Source: Hymenolepis diminuta (Eukaryota > Platyhelminthes > Cestoda > Cyclophyllidea > Hymenolepididae). From it: a DNA stretch of 64,000 nt. Below are positions 1 through 12,203 of the stretch, one piece after another. The position numbers were made by a program, and so were the translations under genes. A model generated the notes under the pieces. That model saw nothing but the letters and a program-made list of their open reading frames with translations, had not been told where the DNA came from and ran no database searches. Location of the stretch: positions 589,493 through 653,492 of the forward strand of contig CAADRB010000066.1 in assembly GCA_900708905.1 (NCBI GenBank), given 5' to 3'. Numbering within the stretch: position 1 is the first letter of the stretch; each line of letters opens with the position of its first letter.

Positions 1-3000
1 ACTTTTTTCTGGAGAACTTGAAGTCGTGGGAAGGCATTATTTGCAAATCAAAATATCCCTTGTTCACTATTAGGTAAGAAATAAGATACATTGAAATATG
101 AAGACGTTGCTTAGAATTTGATAATTCCTATAGAAAAGTTAATCCAAAACTTCAGCTCTGTTAGCTCCTTAAAAGAATCTCGTCTAGCTTTTAGATGAAC
201 TGAAAAAAAATATTTAACTTAGCACTAATTTCACATCTGAAAATCTTAGCAAAATGAGACATTTTGATTTTTTCCATTTGCTCACAACTCTACGAAAAAG
301 AAATATTTAATCATGCTGAAGTTCTTCCTAGTAGTAAGGGAATGTTCCTTCCCTTTTCCCTTGTAAGGAAATTCTAACACGAAATGTCAACTAAGGATTT
401 TCTTCATTAAATTTTATTAAAACGATAAATTTGTCGTCCCAATTAAAGGTGCCTGTTCGGATTAAAGTTAAACATACCACAAAAGAAACAAAAGCCAGGT
501 TCCAAACCATTTACAAGGACACGTTTTTAGAGTTCTGGAGCCCCCCTTATGAGAAACTTCCTTTCTGTTATCCTTCTTTTGATCAATTTTTAAATAGTAC
601 TTTTTGTCAATTCATCCATGGATTATCAAACCATCCGACTTCGTAATTTTGCAATTTGATCGTTATGCTATCATTAAAGATGTTCAATTTTCAAGGAAAC
701 GTCTCAGTTTGAATAAATAATTTAAGTTTGGTATTAGAAATTATTAAAACATCATACAGTTTAACCGAGGCAAGTCACGCTATTAAAACACTGCGGAGGG
801 ATAAATTCTAGGCACAAGAATGAATGGATGAGTTCCAAGGACATGATATGATTGGCCGAAAATAAATTCTCGTTAATAACAACCTTTAGCTTCATTCTGA
901 TTTACGTTTTTTAAATCAATTTGATCAGTAAATTAACCTTACAGGAAACTAAATTCGCTAAGGAAAAAATTATGGTTTTTATGTACTGTGAAATTACGAA
1001 CTCATCGTAATAACAGCAGCCTGGTCACAAAATCTCCTATCAAATAGAACGGTTAGTTAAGGCAGATTTGTACCATACAACAAGAAATCTCAGAATGTAA
1101 TGAGTGAATTTGTTTCCCATCCAATTCCTCAAACCACAGTGTTGAATTTTCCTACAGTAATGCAATAAAATTTGTAAATTAAATAAATAAAACGCAATAT
1201 TTAATCAGAAAAAAACGGTTTCTTCTTCCCACAATTAACTATTCCTTCTACCTCTATGTAAAACCGAAAATGAAGCATCTAGTTCGACTTGTAAGTAAAG
1301 CGTGATGTTAATTAATCAGACAAAATTTTTCACCATTGCAGAATTTAAGATAAAATGGATCATTAATATGATCCACTAGTAAAATCAGAGATTTGTTTCA
1401 TACCTTAGGATTCAAAGCCGAGCTCTCCGCTTTCAACAGTAAGCTAAGGCTGATTAAGTAAGCCCATATCCAATACCATTTCTACTGATATGTATTTATT
1501 GGAGTACATCTTGAATGAGGCCTATGTGTAAATCGCTTTTGCTTGCCTTATCTATATGCTCATTGCTGCAAGAAGATACAAAAGAATAAAAGTAACATGA
1601 AATTAATTAACTAATCAGCAAGCCTCGAATATTACGGAATCCCATAAATCTAATCATGAAAGTTGAGCTTTGAAATATTAGCATGTCGCTAATTGAAATA
1701 TGAAAATTTGTGTGTACGGAGACCGTCAGAGCGGTGTGTATTTACGATCTCGCCAGCCAATCGGAATGGTTGTAGTATTAACTACACTACCATGCTCTAC
1801 TTCCTTTTATGAATACCTCCTCTCTGTCAGGAAAAATATTCGACTAATACGCGAGGAAGTGCAGATATTATTGAAAAGTCGAAGTGAGGGGTTAACGAGG
1901 AGCTGCGTGGGACTTCCGATATACTCGTACTCCCCCTCTTCCATTATTTTCAGATGCTTGTATCCCATTACATTGTGCACCTTTATTAAACTCCCATTCT
2001 ACTTAGATCACTAACATTATTCTGTTTGTCATTTAAGATCCCGTGGCAAACGAGCTGGGAAGTCCCAGCTTACGCCCATTCATCCTTGGGGACATTGTCT
2101 TCAAACAGGCTTGTACATTATTCTGCTATTCAATACCCTCCGATGGTTACTCTATTCCTTGACATTCTATTCGATTCATTGGTACTGTATTAGTCAAATG
2201 CTATTCAATTAGTGATTCAATACTAAAAGCTACATACTTCAAAATATAAGTGACACTACATCTTCTGAAAATCTATATCATCAATGACAATTTGAACCTA
2301 AACATTTGTTAACGTTGAAAAGAGCAATAATGGTGGTTTTATAATAGAAATCAGTAATGATTAAATTGTGACTTATTATGAAAATCCTTAATGAAAAATT
2401 ATCAGAGACGATAAATAGCAGCAGTAGAGTAAAATACTAGAATAAAATGAATGAAAGTCTGAGAACCCGCTAGCCGGTGCAAAGACTAATAGATTTTCTA
2501 AAATCCACTTTCTGTATAACTAAGTGACAGGTATTGAACATCGTAGAGAAGCATTTGCTGCAGTTCAGGGGATGAATTGTGAAATTTGACTTATGGAACC
2601 TGAATAAACTTTACAACCCGAGACCGAATATCAAATGATACCTTGACTTTGTTCTCTGTATCTTTTCAATCTCCTGCCTTTCATCATCTGTTGGGCTCTG
2701 TTATTCAATGTCAGTTGCTTTCCACAAACAAGAATTGTAAATTTCTTTGTATAACTGTGGTAAAAGAATGGTATTAAGTTAACTTATAGGTAAACCCACC
2801 TGCCATTTTTTTATATTCATTGCTTATAAGTTGGAACGAACAAATTTGACTTCACATTAAGTTACCGTATGATAAGACATTGAAATCTGCTATAGACTAC
2901 CACTATTACACCTACCTACTACGCTTGTAGCCCTCTCTTTTTTCTATATTTTCACTATTCCCAATTGAAATAGTGTTCGTCGCAAGTTATTTTTTTTAAA

Positions 3001-6000
3001 TCCTTCTTATTCTCTTCAGCCATACAATCTATTGACCCTAGTTCTATCCTGCTACAGAGTATAAAGCTAGACAGAAGTACAGAAAGTTCAAACACATAAA
3101 GGTACAGAAAAAGTTTCACTAAATCAAATACCAAAAGGGTAATTGTGCGAAGTATCAGAAGGAAAGATATTGTGCAAGCAGTGGTGAAGAAAAAATAACG
3201 TGGTACAGTTAAAGGAAATTTCCACGATCTCTATAAATTAGATATTTGAATAAATAGAAGCATCAGATACAGGGAACAATCGACTACCTGGAGAGCCCAG
3301 AATTAGGGTAGTGTTCCAAGCGAATTTCCAATTATGACAAAGAAAATGATTTAGTTATCACATATTCAAATGTCATCCTTCATCAGAGGATATTTGTGCA
3401 TATCTATGGCTCAGATGACCTAGGCGATTTAAAAAATTCCTAATAAGGGGGATGATTATACAAAGTAAACCTGAAAGAAAAAAGCCAACTTAACTTACTT
3501 GCTACCCCCCAATCAACGGGAGAAAAAAATAGCATTTCTGAATAAATTGATGCTATTATCGTCCATTTTCTTATTTGAGATCCTATTAATGGACAAAGCT
3601 TCAGGATAATTTCCATTGGTTCACATAGGAGTTATTGACTGCCTATTAAAACTTTTGTACTATCTTCTAGAAGAAGGTCGACTAATCTCAATCTCAATCT
3701 CAATTCTCTCTTCCTCTCATGGAACTTGTAGTAAAGCAAATTGTGACTTGTAACCCCGGACTTTGAATTAGCATTTAGGAGTGGGAATGTCACTATGATG
3801 TCGAGATTCTACCGGTCTGCCTACTAAAAAAGAAAAGTTTACTGGCAGGAACGTGCGTAAGTTGTAGTAATCGAAGAAAAGTTAATTAATAAACAACTAA
3901 ACTAAAACACAGCAGGAATAATTTTTACGCAGTTATCTAGGCCTATTCTTATTATTACTTTTGCAGAATTCCCTATCAGGATTCGTCGTCAAATTCTGAC
4001 AAGCGATCAAACTGAACTTCTCTTGACGATGAATGTTGCCATACAAAATATTTTGGCAACCATTGAGGCAGACGAAGCATATGCTAATATTTCAGCAAAT
4101 TTTTGAATAAAAATAGGTACGGCCGATATATATTTTTGGGCAAGAATAGAACACCAATAATACCAAATCATTTGGGCACTTTATCTTCAGCAAGTAACTC
4201 ACTGTTACAGACTAGTTAGCTTGTATGTGACTTCTATTTCCGACTTGTACGCAAACAGTACTTCTAGGCCGATTCCAGATAATTAAATTTTAAAAATCTC
4301 AAACGTTACAGATACTAAATAAAAACAACGGGAGTCATCAGCCCACTACAAACAAGGTGCTGATAATAATTTGACTGTTTCATTAATTCGAAAATATTAT
4401 TACACTTCTCCTTCAGTCCTAGTCTAGGGCAACAAGTTATCAATAACGGCTTTTGCCATTTTGTGGAATTCCAATCGAAATTCTGACAAATGGTCTAATA
4501 ACTACTGACTGTAGCTGTCAAGTCTTTCTTTAACGAAACTATCAACGAATACAGACGTAATGGGTTAATTTTGTAATAGAAATATTGGAAAAGTCCATAC
4601 TTTTTTCTATGTTACTTAATGGCTTCTTGGAGAATGATTATAACAAGACAATATTTCTATACTTATTTTGGATTAAAAAAATTAGGTAAGTCGTAAACAT
4701 CGTGGCCACTAGCGGAAATAAAATAATTTAATAAATATAGAAACCAAAATCGAGGCAAAAAAACACAATCTGTTAGGTAGCTTAATCGAATATTTTCGAT
4801 ACACCTAAGGGAAGTCCACAGACTTCATCCCTCGTGCACTGGATCATTGATTATTGTATATCTACACCTGTGTCTAGATGAGTAACTTAGCCACTGTTCC
4901 AATCGCTGACTAGCTAGGTAGCCAATCATCCTCTACGCAACCTCCTGGCAAATTTATCTTCTTAACAGAAAGGTCTACGGTTTGCGTCACAACACTTTAA
5001 CCTTATTCCTACTGGATTTGAACAATTGTAAGCACCGCGGTGATGGCCTGGGTAATAATAGTGACAACGTAGCTCTATAATGCGATCAATTTTTGAAAGT
5101 TAATTCCACGTCTTACCAGCAAATATGCTAATTGGCACATAACCTTCTTTTTTACCTTAAAGCCATAAAAATATTTACCAACTTGTAAAATTAAACAATC
5201 TTTTGAAGTGTGACGAAACCAGAAAGCAAAAAACTAACTACAAAAGACAGACAAACTGGATGGGGTTCGTTGTAGCATCAAAACAGTTGGTTCTAGTGTA
5301 ACACACTGTAGGGTCATAAATCATAGGGGAACATGGGCGCAGGGGATGGCAGCAACAAAACAAAAAATATGTGGCTGGAATGTAATTGAAAAGTTTAGGG
5401 ACCAGTGGTTAAATAGGCAGGAAAAGGTATACCGTTTCAACACCAGCGCTCATAATAATGAGAAGATACTACGTAAGGGTATTTTATTTTGAAGAAAAAT
5501 GTATCTAAAATATACATCAAGAATTCAAACCTCTCCAATACGAACGAGATGAGAGAAGCAAAAATACTAAAAGAAAAGTCCAATTAATATGGAAATTATC
5601 TTTACAGACGTCATATTTGTTCAAAAGCAAAAAAAGAAGAAACCTCATATCAAATTAAGAATAGGAAAAAAATGTATAAACACACCACAAAAATAATAAA
5701 GCAATGGAATGATTTAATATAATTAAGAATCCAATAATAAGATGACGCATTATGCTACATTAATTCCTATATGTTATTTAAATTTACATGTGTAGGTAGG
5801 TCTTTGTAAGTCCACTATCTACCGTATTACGTTATGCTGTTATGACCACATGTTGAGACCCCACACAACCCCCAGTACTTCTGTAATGATACTAGAATGT
5901 ACTCAATGGACTTGACATTTAAGCAAGACGTTTGTAACTAAACATATCTACATCGAAGACGTTTTTAATAGCAAATCAAACTCGCAAAGACTCTCGATAA

Positions 6001-6045
6001 CTGAGTCTATAAGATCGTCTCCACAGTTACAAAGAGCCTTATAAC
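1..6045. other. Gene-free stretch, no recognisable coding signal
   Basis: I found no exon, RNA gene or clear mobile element in this AT-rich stretch. The open frames present (for example 431-646 and 1700-2014, plus) have no recognisable family motif and no convincing splice context. A short AATCTC triplet repeat lies at 3684-3701. Two weakly similar segments near 3965-4050 and 4445-4525 share 'attctgacaa' and flanking bases and could be old copies of one repeat. It may be intergenic, or intron of a gene whose exons lie outside the window. Confidence 0.5.
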
Positions 6046-6049
6046 ATTC

Positions 6050-6310
6050 ACTTCATGAAATCAGTGCAATTGTCCCCCGACTTCCTTGAAAACTATCTTT
6101 CGACAGAAAGGAACTCTTCAGGTATCCTGAAAGTGTGAAGGACAGCGACGTAAATTGTAACAGAAGCGTTAGAGATAACTTAACTTCCCAAGAAAGAAAT
6201 ACCCATATTTTAACTCCCTCCGTATGGGTACCGCATGTATAAGTAAAGCCATAGATCTTTATGTAGAATTCACATTTGTAACACAACATTAACTGATCAT
6301 TCTTGCTGAT
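6050..6310 (+). repeat. Interspersed repeat F, copy 1
   Basis: This segment resembles 46390-46620. Both begin with 'aaatcagtgca', share 'gtatcctgaa' about 80 bp further on, and have a weaker match around 'aagccatag..cttcatgt'. The open frame on the minus strand here appears to be an accident of the repeat. The element class is unknown. Confidence 0.4.
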
Positions 6311-6889
6311 CAAATGGACTTAATGATAGCGTTCAGTTCACCTCAAAGTTAGTCAACTTTGTTTAATTCATAGGTCATGATTACCCAAGAGGGTCAAATA
6401 AATTAATTACAAAAAGAAAGCCATCAAATGTAGAAACATTTCATTCTGCTTTTTATACGTTAAAATCTTATCCAAATGTCTGTTCTAGGATCGATATTGT
6501 GCCATAAATACCTTCGTTTTTCCCGGATAAGACATGGCCAAATAATGCCTCCTGGAAAATCACACATCTGGAATCACTTAGAAGTTCAAGAGAGATAAAT
6601 CGATTGCACTTATATTCTTAAATAGCGCGAACTTCCCATTTTATATTATTAAACGTCCAACAAAAGGTCAAGACACATATTCTGACAAACAAGTCAGTAG
6701 ATAAAATGATTAAAATTCCAGAATGAAGATACATATGTAAGGTTAAACAATGAATCATTTCCATACACAGGGTACGTAAATTATCTGAGGGCACTTATAT
6801 TCTTGTAATTTAAACTAACCCGATAGTAACTGATGTATTTTTTGTGTCGGAAGATACTACTATAATTAATGAAATGAAAAGACACCCTG

Positions 6890-7960
6890 CAATAGTGTCT
6901 ATTAGAGCGAAAGACAGTAATTAGGAAATCGCAAGAGTTCTGAAAGTCGCCAGATCTTTCCTTAGCAAAGCTATAAGGGAGCTGAACGAAAGAGAGGTGA
7001 TTTGACCACCACAGGGAAGAGAAAAGAGTGTCGTCAACGCTGAGCTGACTCACTCACAACACTTGAGTTTGTCACAAGAGTGCATGGCATGATCAACGAA
7101 AATGCTGAGAATTCAATGCGCGACATCTTGTCAAAGACCTTTAAGTGTCTGAAGGAACACCAATAATATAAGGAAAGTTCTTCACCAAAACTTCGACGGA
7201 TACAAATCATACCTTCTTAGGCGAGGTCAGTTTATGTGAACAAAAACAACTCAGGAGAATTGTTTAACGCGTGCAAAACGACTCTTAAACAAATTGAAGC
7301 ACCCGGAAGAAGAGGAGCGTGTTTTCTTTTTTCCCGACCAAAAAACTTCCGCCAGGACGAAAACGTCAATCCAATCCATTAGATGGCTATGTGGGAATAG
7401 ACACCACTGAAGTTCCAACTGCTATGCATGCGCACGAAGTTTCCAACAACAGTGATGGTTTTCGGTGTCGTGAAGGGCAATGAGAGAGGGGCACATCATG
7501 ACTCCTGCATTTTTTTCCACAGGACCTTAGAGTCAATGCAGATGCAGACGCCCATGTCAAGACTCTTCAGATCACTGCTGTTCAGCCGCCCTGAATAGAT
7601 AGCTTAGTCAATGGAGGAAGACCCCTCTATTTCTTCCAACAGGATTCTGCCCCATCCCATAAAGCTCTCAAAACCCAGGATTTGATGGCCAAGAATTTTC
7701 ATTATCATGTCGCACCAGATTTGTGCCCTTCTCTTAAATCATCAGACCTTGATCCCTTCAATTATTACGTGTGAGGCGGGGCGTGGTTGAAAAGGAAGAT
7801 AATAAGCATCTCCATAACAACAAATCCTCCTCTCTGATGGAAGACATCAATATAGACCACCTCATCAAAGCTTGCAATGAGCGTACTTCGGACTCGAAGT
7901 AAGTGAGAGAAACTGAAGGAGGGCATATAGAATAGAACCTAGGTCACTATTATGTTTACT
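6890..7960 (+). pseudogene. Decayed Tc1/mariner-like transposase
   Basis: A fossil DNA-transposon transposase is readable in pieces across frames. In order: a helix-turn-helix-like segment (EIARVLKVARSF, then AIRELNER) around 6925-6990; 'MRDI' near 7118; 'HPEEE' and 'DQK' near 7300-7345; 'MVFGVVKGNERGA' from 7455; 'HFFPQDLRVNADA' near 7508; 'FQQDSAPSHKALKTQD' near 7637; and 'SSDLDPFNYYV' near 7741. The last two carry the second and third catalytic aspartates, about 33-34 residues apart, as expected for the DD(D/E) mariner/Tc1 superfamily. Several frameshifts and in-frame stops (one directly after NYYV, where the family has a Trp) make it non-functional. I did not find convincing terminal inverted repeats. 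It would lie in an intron of the TMEM245-like gene if that gene continues leftwards. Confidence 0.85.
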
Positions 7961-8393
7961 TCTTTTGTTACAAGAAATTGTACACTCAGCCATTAAGTTT
8001 CATTCTGTTTTTCTAAAAGTACGAAAGGCGTCCTCAGATGCCTTTTGCACTTTGTATATGGCAATAGTTCATTGGATGTTCGGGAGTTTAAAAAAGAGAT
8101 TTAATGAAAAATCGATAAATTAGACAATTATCTAGACTCTGAGTAAAAAGAACAAGAAAAAAAGATATTTTGCTGAACTAAACAGGAATGACATTATAGG
8201 ATTTTAAGACCAAATTAAATATTCCATTTTTAAAGTGGCTGCCGTTTATAATTTCTTATATAATGGAAAAAACGAAACAAGCGGTACTTACGTCGCCAAC
8301 TTTTCATCAGTACTAGTGAGTAAATCAGTGGGTTCTAAAACAAATTATCACAAGTTTTAAACCTTTGATTATTTAAATATAAATAAAAATGTT

Positions 8394-9125
8394 TCAATAA
8401 GCACCTGTTTGCGGAAGAAACCGACCACATATAATCATTACAATTATTGCAACCATGATTAGTGGTTGAAAAACACCAAAATACGAAGCAAATGCATTGA
8501 AGAGAACAATTCGAATGGACATTTGCAGAATACTTAACTGCATGTGAGATAACCGGATCCGCTTTGAATAAATAATGAAGACATATATGGCGGCAAGAAA
8601 TAGAGCCGAACGCAAACCACAAAATCTGGATATGCCATAAAAAAAATTTGCCAATTTGAAGTAAACACTTGATATCGTAAATCCCAAAGATGTAAAAAGA
8701 CCAAATTCTTGCATGAAGAGAAATGTTCCAGTTGAGATCAAAGTTATTGTCAATGGAAAGATTGTTGCTCGTAGTGCCTCCAATAAGGTTGATGCTGAAG
8801 TTTGAATGAGATGAACAGGAGTAAGTGCCACTGTAAGTGAGAAAGGACGTTCATTTGCCTTCCCATGCTGCAAATACTCCCTGAAATATGCAGTCATTAT
8901 CAATTTAAATGGAAACAAACAGGTGCCAACTACGAGAGCCCAGCCAATCGGTCGAAGAAATACTTGAAACATCAAGAAAATTCCTGAGCATAATGCGACA
9001 ACCGAAATCAGTAGAACAATAAAAACGGTATTGTAAAAAGCGAATTTCATCGGCTTCAGATCGGATGCTGGGAGAAGCTTGGATATACCATCTGTAGAAA
9101 TATGAAGATAAGACTCTCCCTTCAT
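8394..9125 (-). CDS. TMEM245: TMEM245-like membrane protein, N-terminal exon (partial gene)
   Basis: A 243-codon open frame on the minus strand encodes a multi-pass membrane protein. The segment 'KFAFYNTVFIVLL' followed by 'FLRPIGWALVVGTCLFPFK' (about residues 26-75) matches the conserved N-terminus of TMEM245, a poorly characterised protein of the AI-2E/PerM-like transporter family. Five or more hydrophobic segments follow. The start ATG at 9125 has an AAAATG context. The frame runs into a stop at 8394, but just before it (about 8400-8405) is a donor-like CAG|GTGCTT after residues RFLPQ. This is the point where the human protein passes from its N-terminal membrane block to a cytoplasmic linker. 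I therefore infer a large first coding exon with later exons to the left. None was found in 1-8.39 kb, so they may lie beyond the window, or this may be a truncated copy. Confidence 0.75.
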   Translation of the reverse strand: MKGESYLHISTDGISKLLPASDLKPMKFAFYNTVFIVLLISVVALCSGIFLMFQVFLRPIGWALVVGTCLFPFKLIMTAYFREYLQHGKANERPFSLTVALTPVHLIQTSASTLLEALRATIFPLTITLISTGTFLFMQEFGLFTSLGFTISSVYFKLANFFYGISRFCGLRSALFLAAIYVFIIYSKRIRLSHMQLSILQMSIRIVLFNAFASYFGVFQPLIMVAIIVMIICGRFLPQTGAY

Positions 9126-12100
9126 TTTGAAGTAAAACGAAACCTCGACCTTGAACTATGAGAATCGTAATCAGCGCTTTGAGGACGTTTTGGAAATAAC
9201 TTTATCGAGCATAACAAGGGAAGTTTATAAATAATAAGTTGACCATAAAATTTAACACTAAATGTATTTGCATGCAGGTAATTTAAATTTGCTAAAAATA
9301 AAGCTGAACATTAAGTAAGGTAACTGATTAATAACCCTTCAGTTTCAAAAAATTTAGATTTCCTGAATATGACTACACGAATGAAATTATTATGATAAAA
9401 ATCGACAGGCTCTTATTTATGTTATTAAAAGTTTATTGAGTTCAAATATTAATATTAGACATATTACGATAATTGTGATAATTAAACTTTCAACAATTGT
9501 GTCTACGTTTAAACCCCACACGTTTACGCAAACGTAATCTCAACCACTTTCAATTTGTCTGACCATAATACCATCAAGGATCTACGATATTCAAACTTTA
9601 AAATTCAAGATTTATTTATTACATTATAACGATATTGATCCGCTTAGCAATCCGAACCTTAATGTTCAAATATAAGCTGGAATATGAAATAAATTATGTT
9701 GTGTAAATGATGATTTTCTGGATGAATCTATATGGTAGAATGGTAAAGATAAGACCATAGCATTCAGTTCATATTATAAATCTCCATTTTTCCACTATCT
9801 TGAGGCTAAGGACTTATAATACCCATTCAACTATTCCCAATCTATGTCGAAGTTGTAACCTAATGATGCACTATTATTCCTTATCAGATATACACATTTT
9901 ATGAAAAATACCATCTGCACACTTTGCGCCAATTTACAACAGTAATTTCAATCTTATTTTCAAGATTCTAAAATGTGATTTGTCTCCTTACAGCAAAACT
10001 CCAAGAAAATCTGACGAATTTAGAATACACCCTCTTTATATTATTAGGTGCCAACCGTTGATATTTCAATGATTTACTAAGCAAATGGATATGCATAAGG
10101 TTATATTTTTTTCCCGAGTCTTATTCAATTAAATGTTTAACAGCATTTTAGTCTATATTTTTATTTCCTCCTTTTAACTACAGTCTGTTTTATTCTTCAT
10201 GATCTTCTAGTTATTTTTATTTGTGTTTGTTCATCTAGTCATGTTGGGGAGGTGCTCTTCCCATTGTTTTACTCTTCAAAAATTTCCTAAAATATTTCCC
10301 CTCCAATCAAATTAAAAATAATATCAAGACAGCATAAAGAGCTTGAATAAAATCTTTCTCATGTCAATCTCTTCGGGCTTTCTCGAAGTACTCATCTTGA
10401 ATAAGCTGAATTAGTCTGGCATTAAACCAGTTAGTGCAAAGTTAATTCATTTCATACACTACGTAGAAATTGGTCTCGAATAAAGTCTTCATGAGCTGGA
10501 AATAACTGACCCTTACTAGGGTATCTGTTGGACAAACTGATGTAATTGGAACAAGTATCGGTTGGCAAGATCCTACTGTTCCCCACAGTTTTGGCTATTT
10601 CCTCGGTTTAAGTCAATCTAAATCTAAGGGGTCCAATGCTTCTCTCCACCTCCTACGGCCGGTTTCACCCTGCTTATGACTTTCTGCCAGCTTCCATCTG
10701 TAGTATCTCTCCTTTCTTCCCATTTGTAATATCTCACTATCTGCCAATTCTCATTGACATAATTTTATTAATAGACCTTTTGTAGCGATCATGTTCATTA
10801 CCACTTTTTCTAATTGAAATATCCATCTAATTTCCAAAATTATTTCATTTTAATTTTCTTCCATATTTCTTACTGCGAATCAGGCTGACCTAACAATTTA
10901 TTTCGGCACCTGAGACTCGATGTGTCACTCATGACCGGCGGTCAGGTGACCTGAACTTGATTAGGTACATCAAATACAGAAAAATCGACCCCATTCATTC
11001 ATTAAACCCGTGTGTTCAAGCTGGTCGAACGATTGCCGTCGACCAAATTTGTTTGTCTTCAATTCCATAGTAAAAAAACCCTTTCTGCAGTCCACGCATC
11101 ACACCACTGTATCCCGTTCTCTCAAGCCTCTGAACTATCTATCCGTATTTAATAAAGCTCTTCAGCTAATGATCTTTCTCCTCTATTTTGTTGCGGGAAG
11201 ATTGATGGAATGAATTTAGAAGGGATGGTTGCTCAGCATGAACTCTACAGCCTTTTAGTAAACTTGTCATCACACATCTGCAGGAAGAAATATTAACTGT
11301 TTTTCCCCGATCCCAATACTTCATCAAGAAATAAAAATGTAATATCCTTAATTTCCCCATTGATAAAAGACACCTTGTAATTATGTCTACTTGTTTAAGC
11401 CAATATCGATTGAGTTTTAATTTCGTCAGTACACGCGTGTTTACCAGGACGCGCCTTGTGCTCTTCATTGGGTTATTAGCTTTTTGTTTTGTTGCCACAT
11501 TATTGAATTTGCTAGATTGCTTTGTTCCACGAGACTACTATAGGGACTTCCAGTTTGTTACGTCATAGCAATACCTCACAACACTTTCGCCCTCTATTTA
11601 CCCACTGCAGCCCCATACCCTATGGCTCCCTAGTCTTATCCAGCAACAGGAGCATTTAAGCCTTAGAAATCCTTCTATAATATAAAAGTATACTCTCGTC
11701 TAAATAATTATTCAATCCAGGCTTCCTTATTGTCCACCTTTTAAATCCCATTTAATCTGAATGAATTTTTTTTAAACTACGGATGTGAAACAAGGACAAA
11801 TTAATACTGCGAACGTGTGCCTTATTATGATACTTGAGCTTGATCGGTTTTCATTTGTCACAGATACAATTAAGAAATCTAATCGTCGCTTGCTTAATAG
11901 AAGAGCAGATCTAACAATTCCATACCTAAATAATTATGTCCAATCAAACAGAGGAAAACTCGATCGCCAAATCCCATAATTATTCCAACCTGAACTGATA
12001 TGATCAGAAAACACCAGAATACAGTCTTTAAAGGCACATTTTTCAAATTTCTGCATTTCTGCATACCCTCAGCTTATGCAATTACAAAAATGCCACTCGA

Positions 12101-12203
12101 TTCAGAATAACACTGATCATGAAGACAGAGAAATGATATTTGATCAATATATATATATATATATATACATATATCATTTGCATGAAATTGCCTAGAAAAA
12201 TAA
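9126..12203. other. Intergenic stretch between TMEM245-like exon and symplekin paralogue
   Basis: This is the 5' flank of the minus-strand TMEM245-like exon and the 3' flank of the minus-strand symplekin gene. No exon or RNA gene was recognised. Open frames at 11010-11213, 11166-11498 (minus), 11383-11568 and 11785-11979 carry no family motif. An (AT)n microsatellite lies at about 12147-12174, shortly after the symplekin stop codon. No canonical AATAAA was seen in the first 100 bp downstream of that stop. Confidence 0.5.
12147..12174. repeat. (AT)n microsatellite
   Basis: A nearly perfect AT dinucleotide run about 30 bp downstream of the stop codon of the minus-strand symplekin gene, probably within its 3' UTR or just beyond. 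Confidence 0.9.

Noticed and set aside
1700..2014. 104-codon open frame
   Set aside because: No family motif, no splice context and no distinctive composition; its length is not surprising in 64 kb read in six frames.
11383..11568. 61-codon frame with a hydrophobic stretch
   Set aside because: A single hydrophobic run in AT-rich DNA is common; no neighbouring exon or homologous motif was seen.
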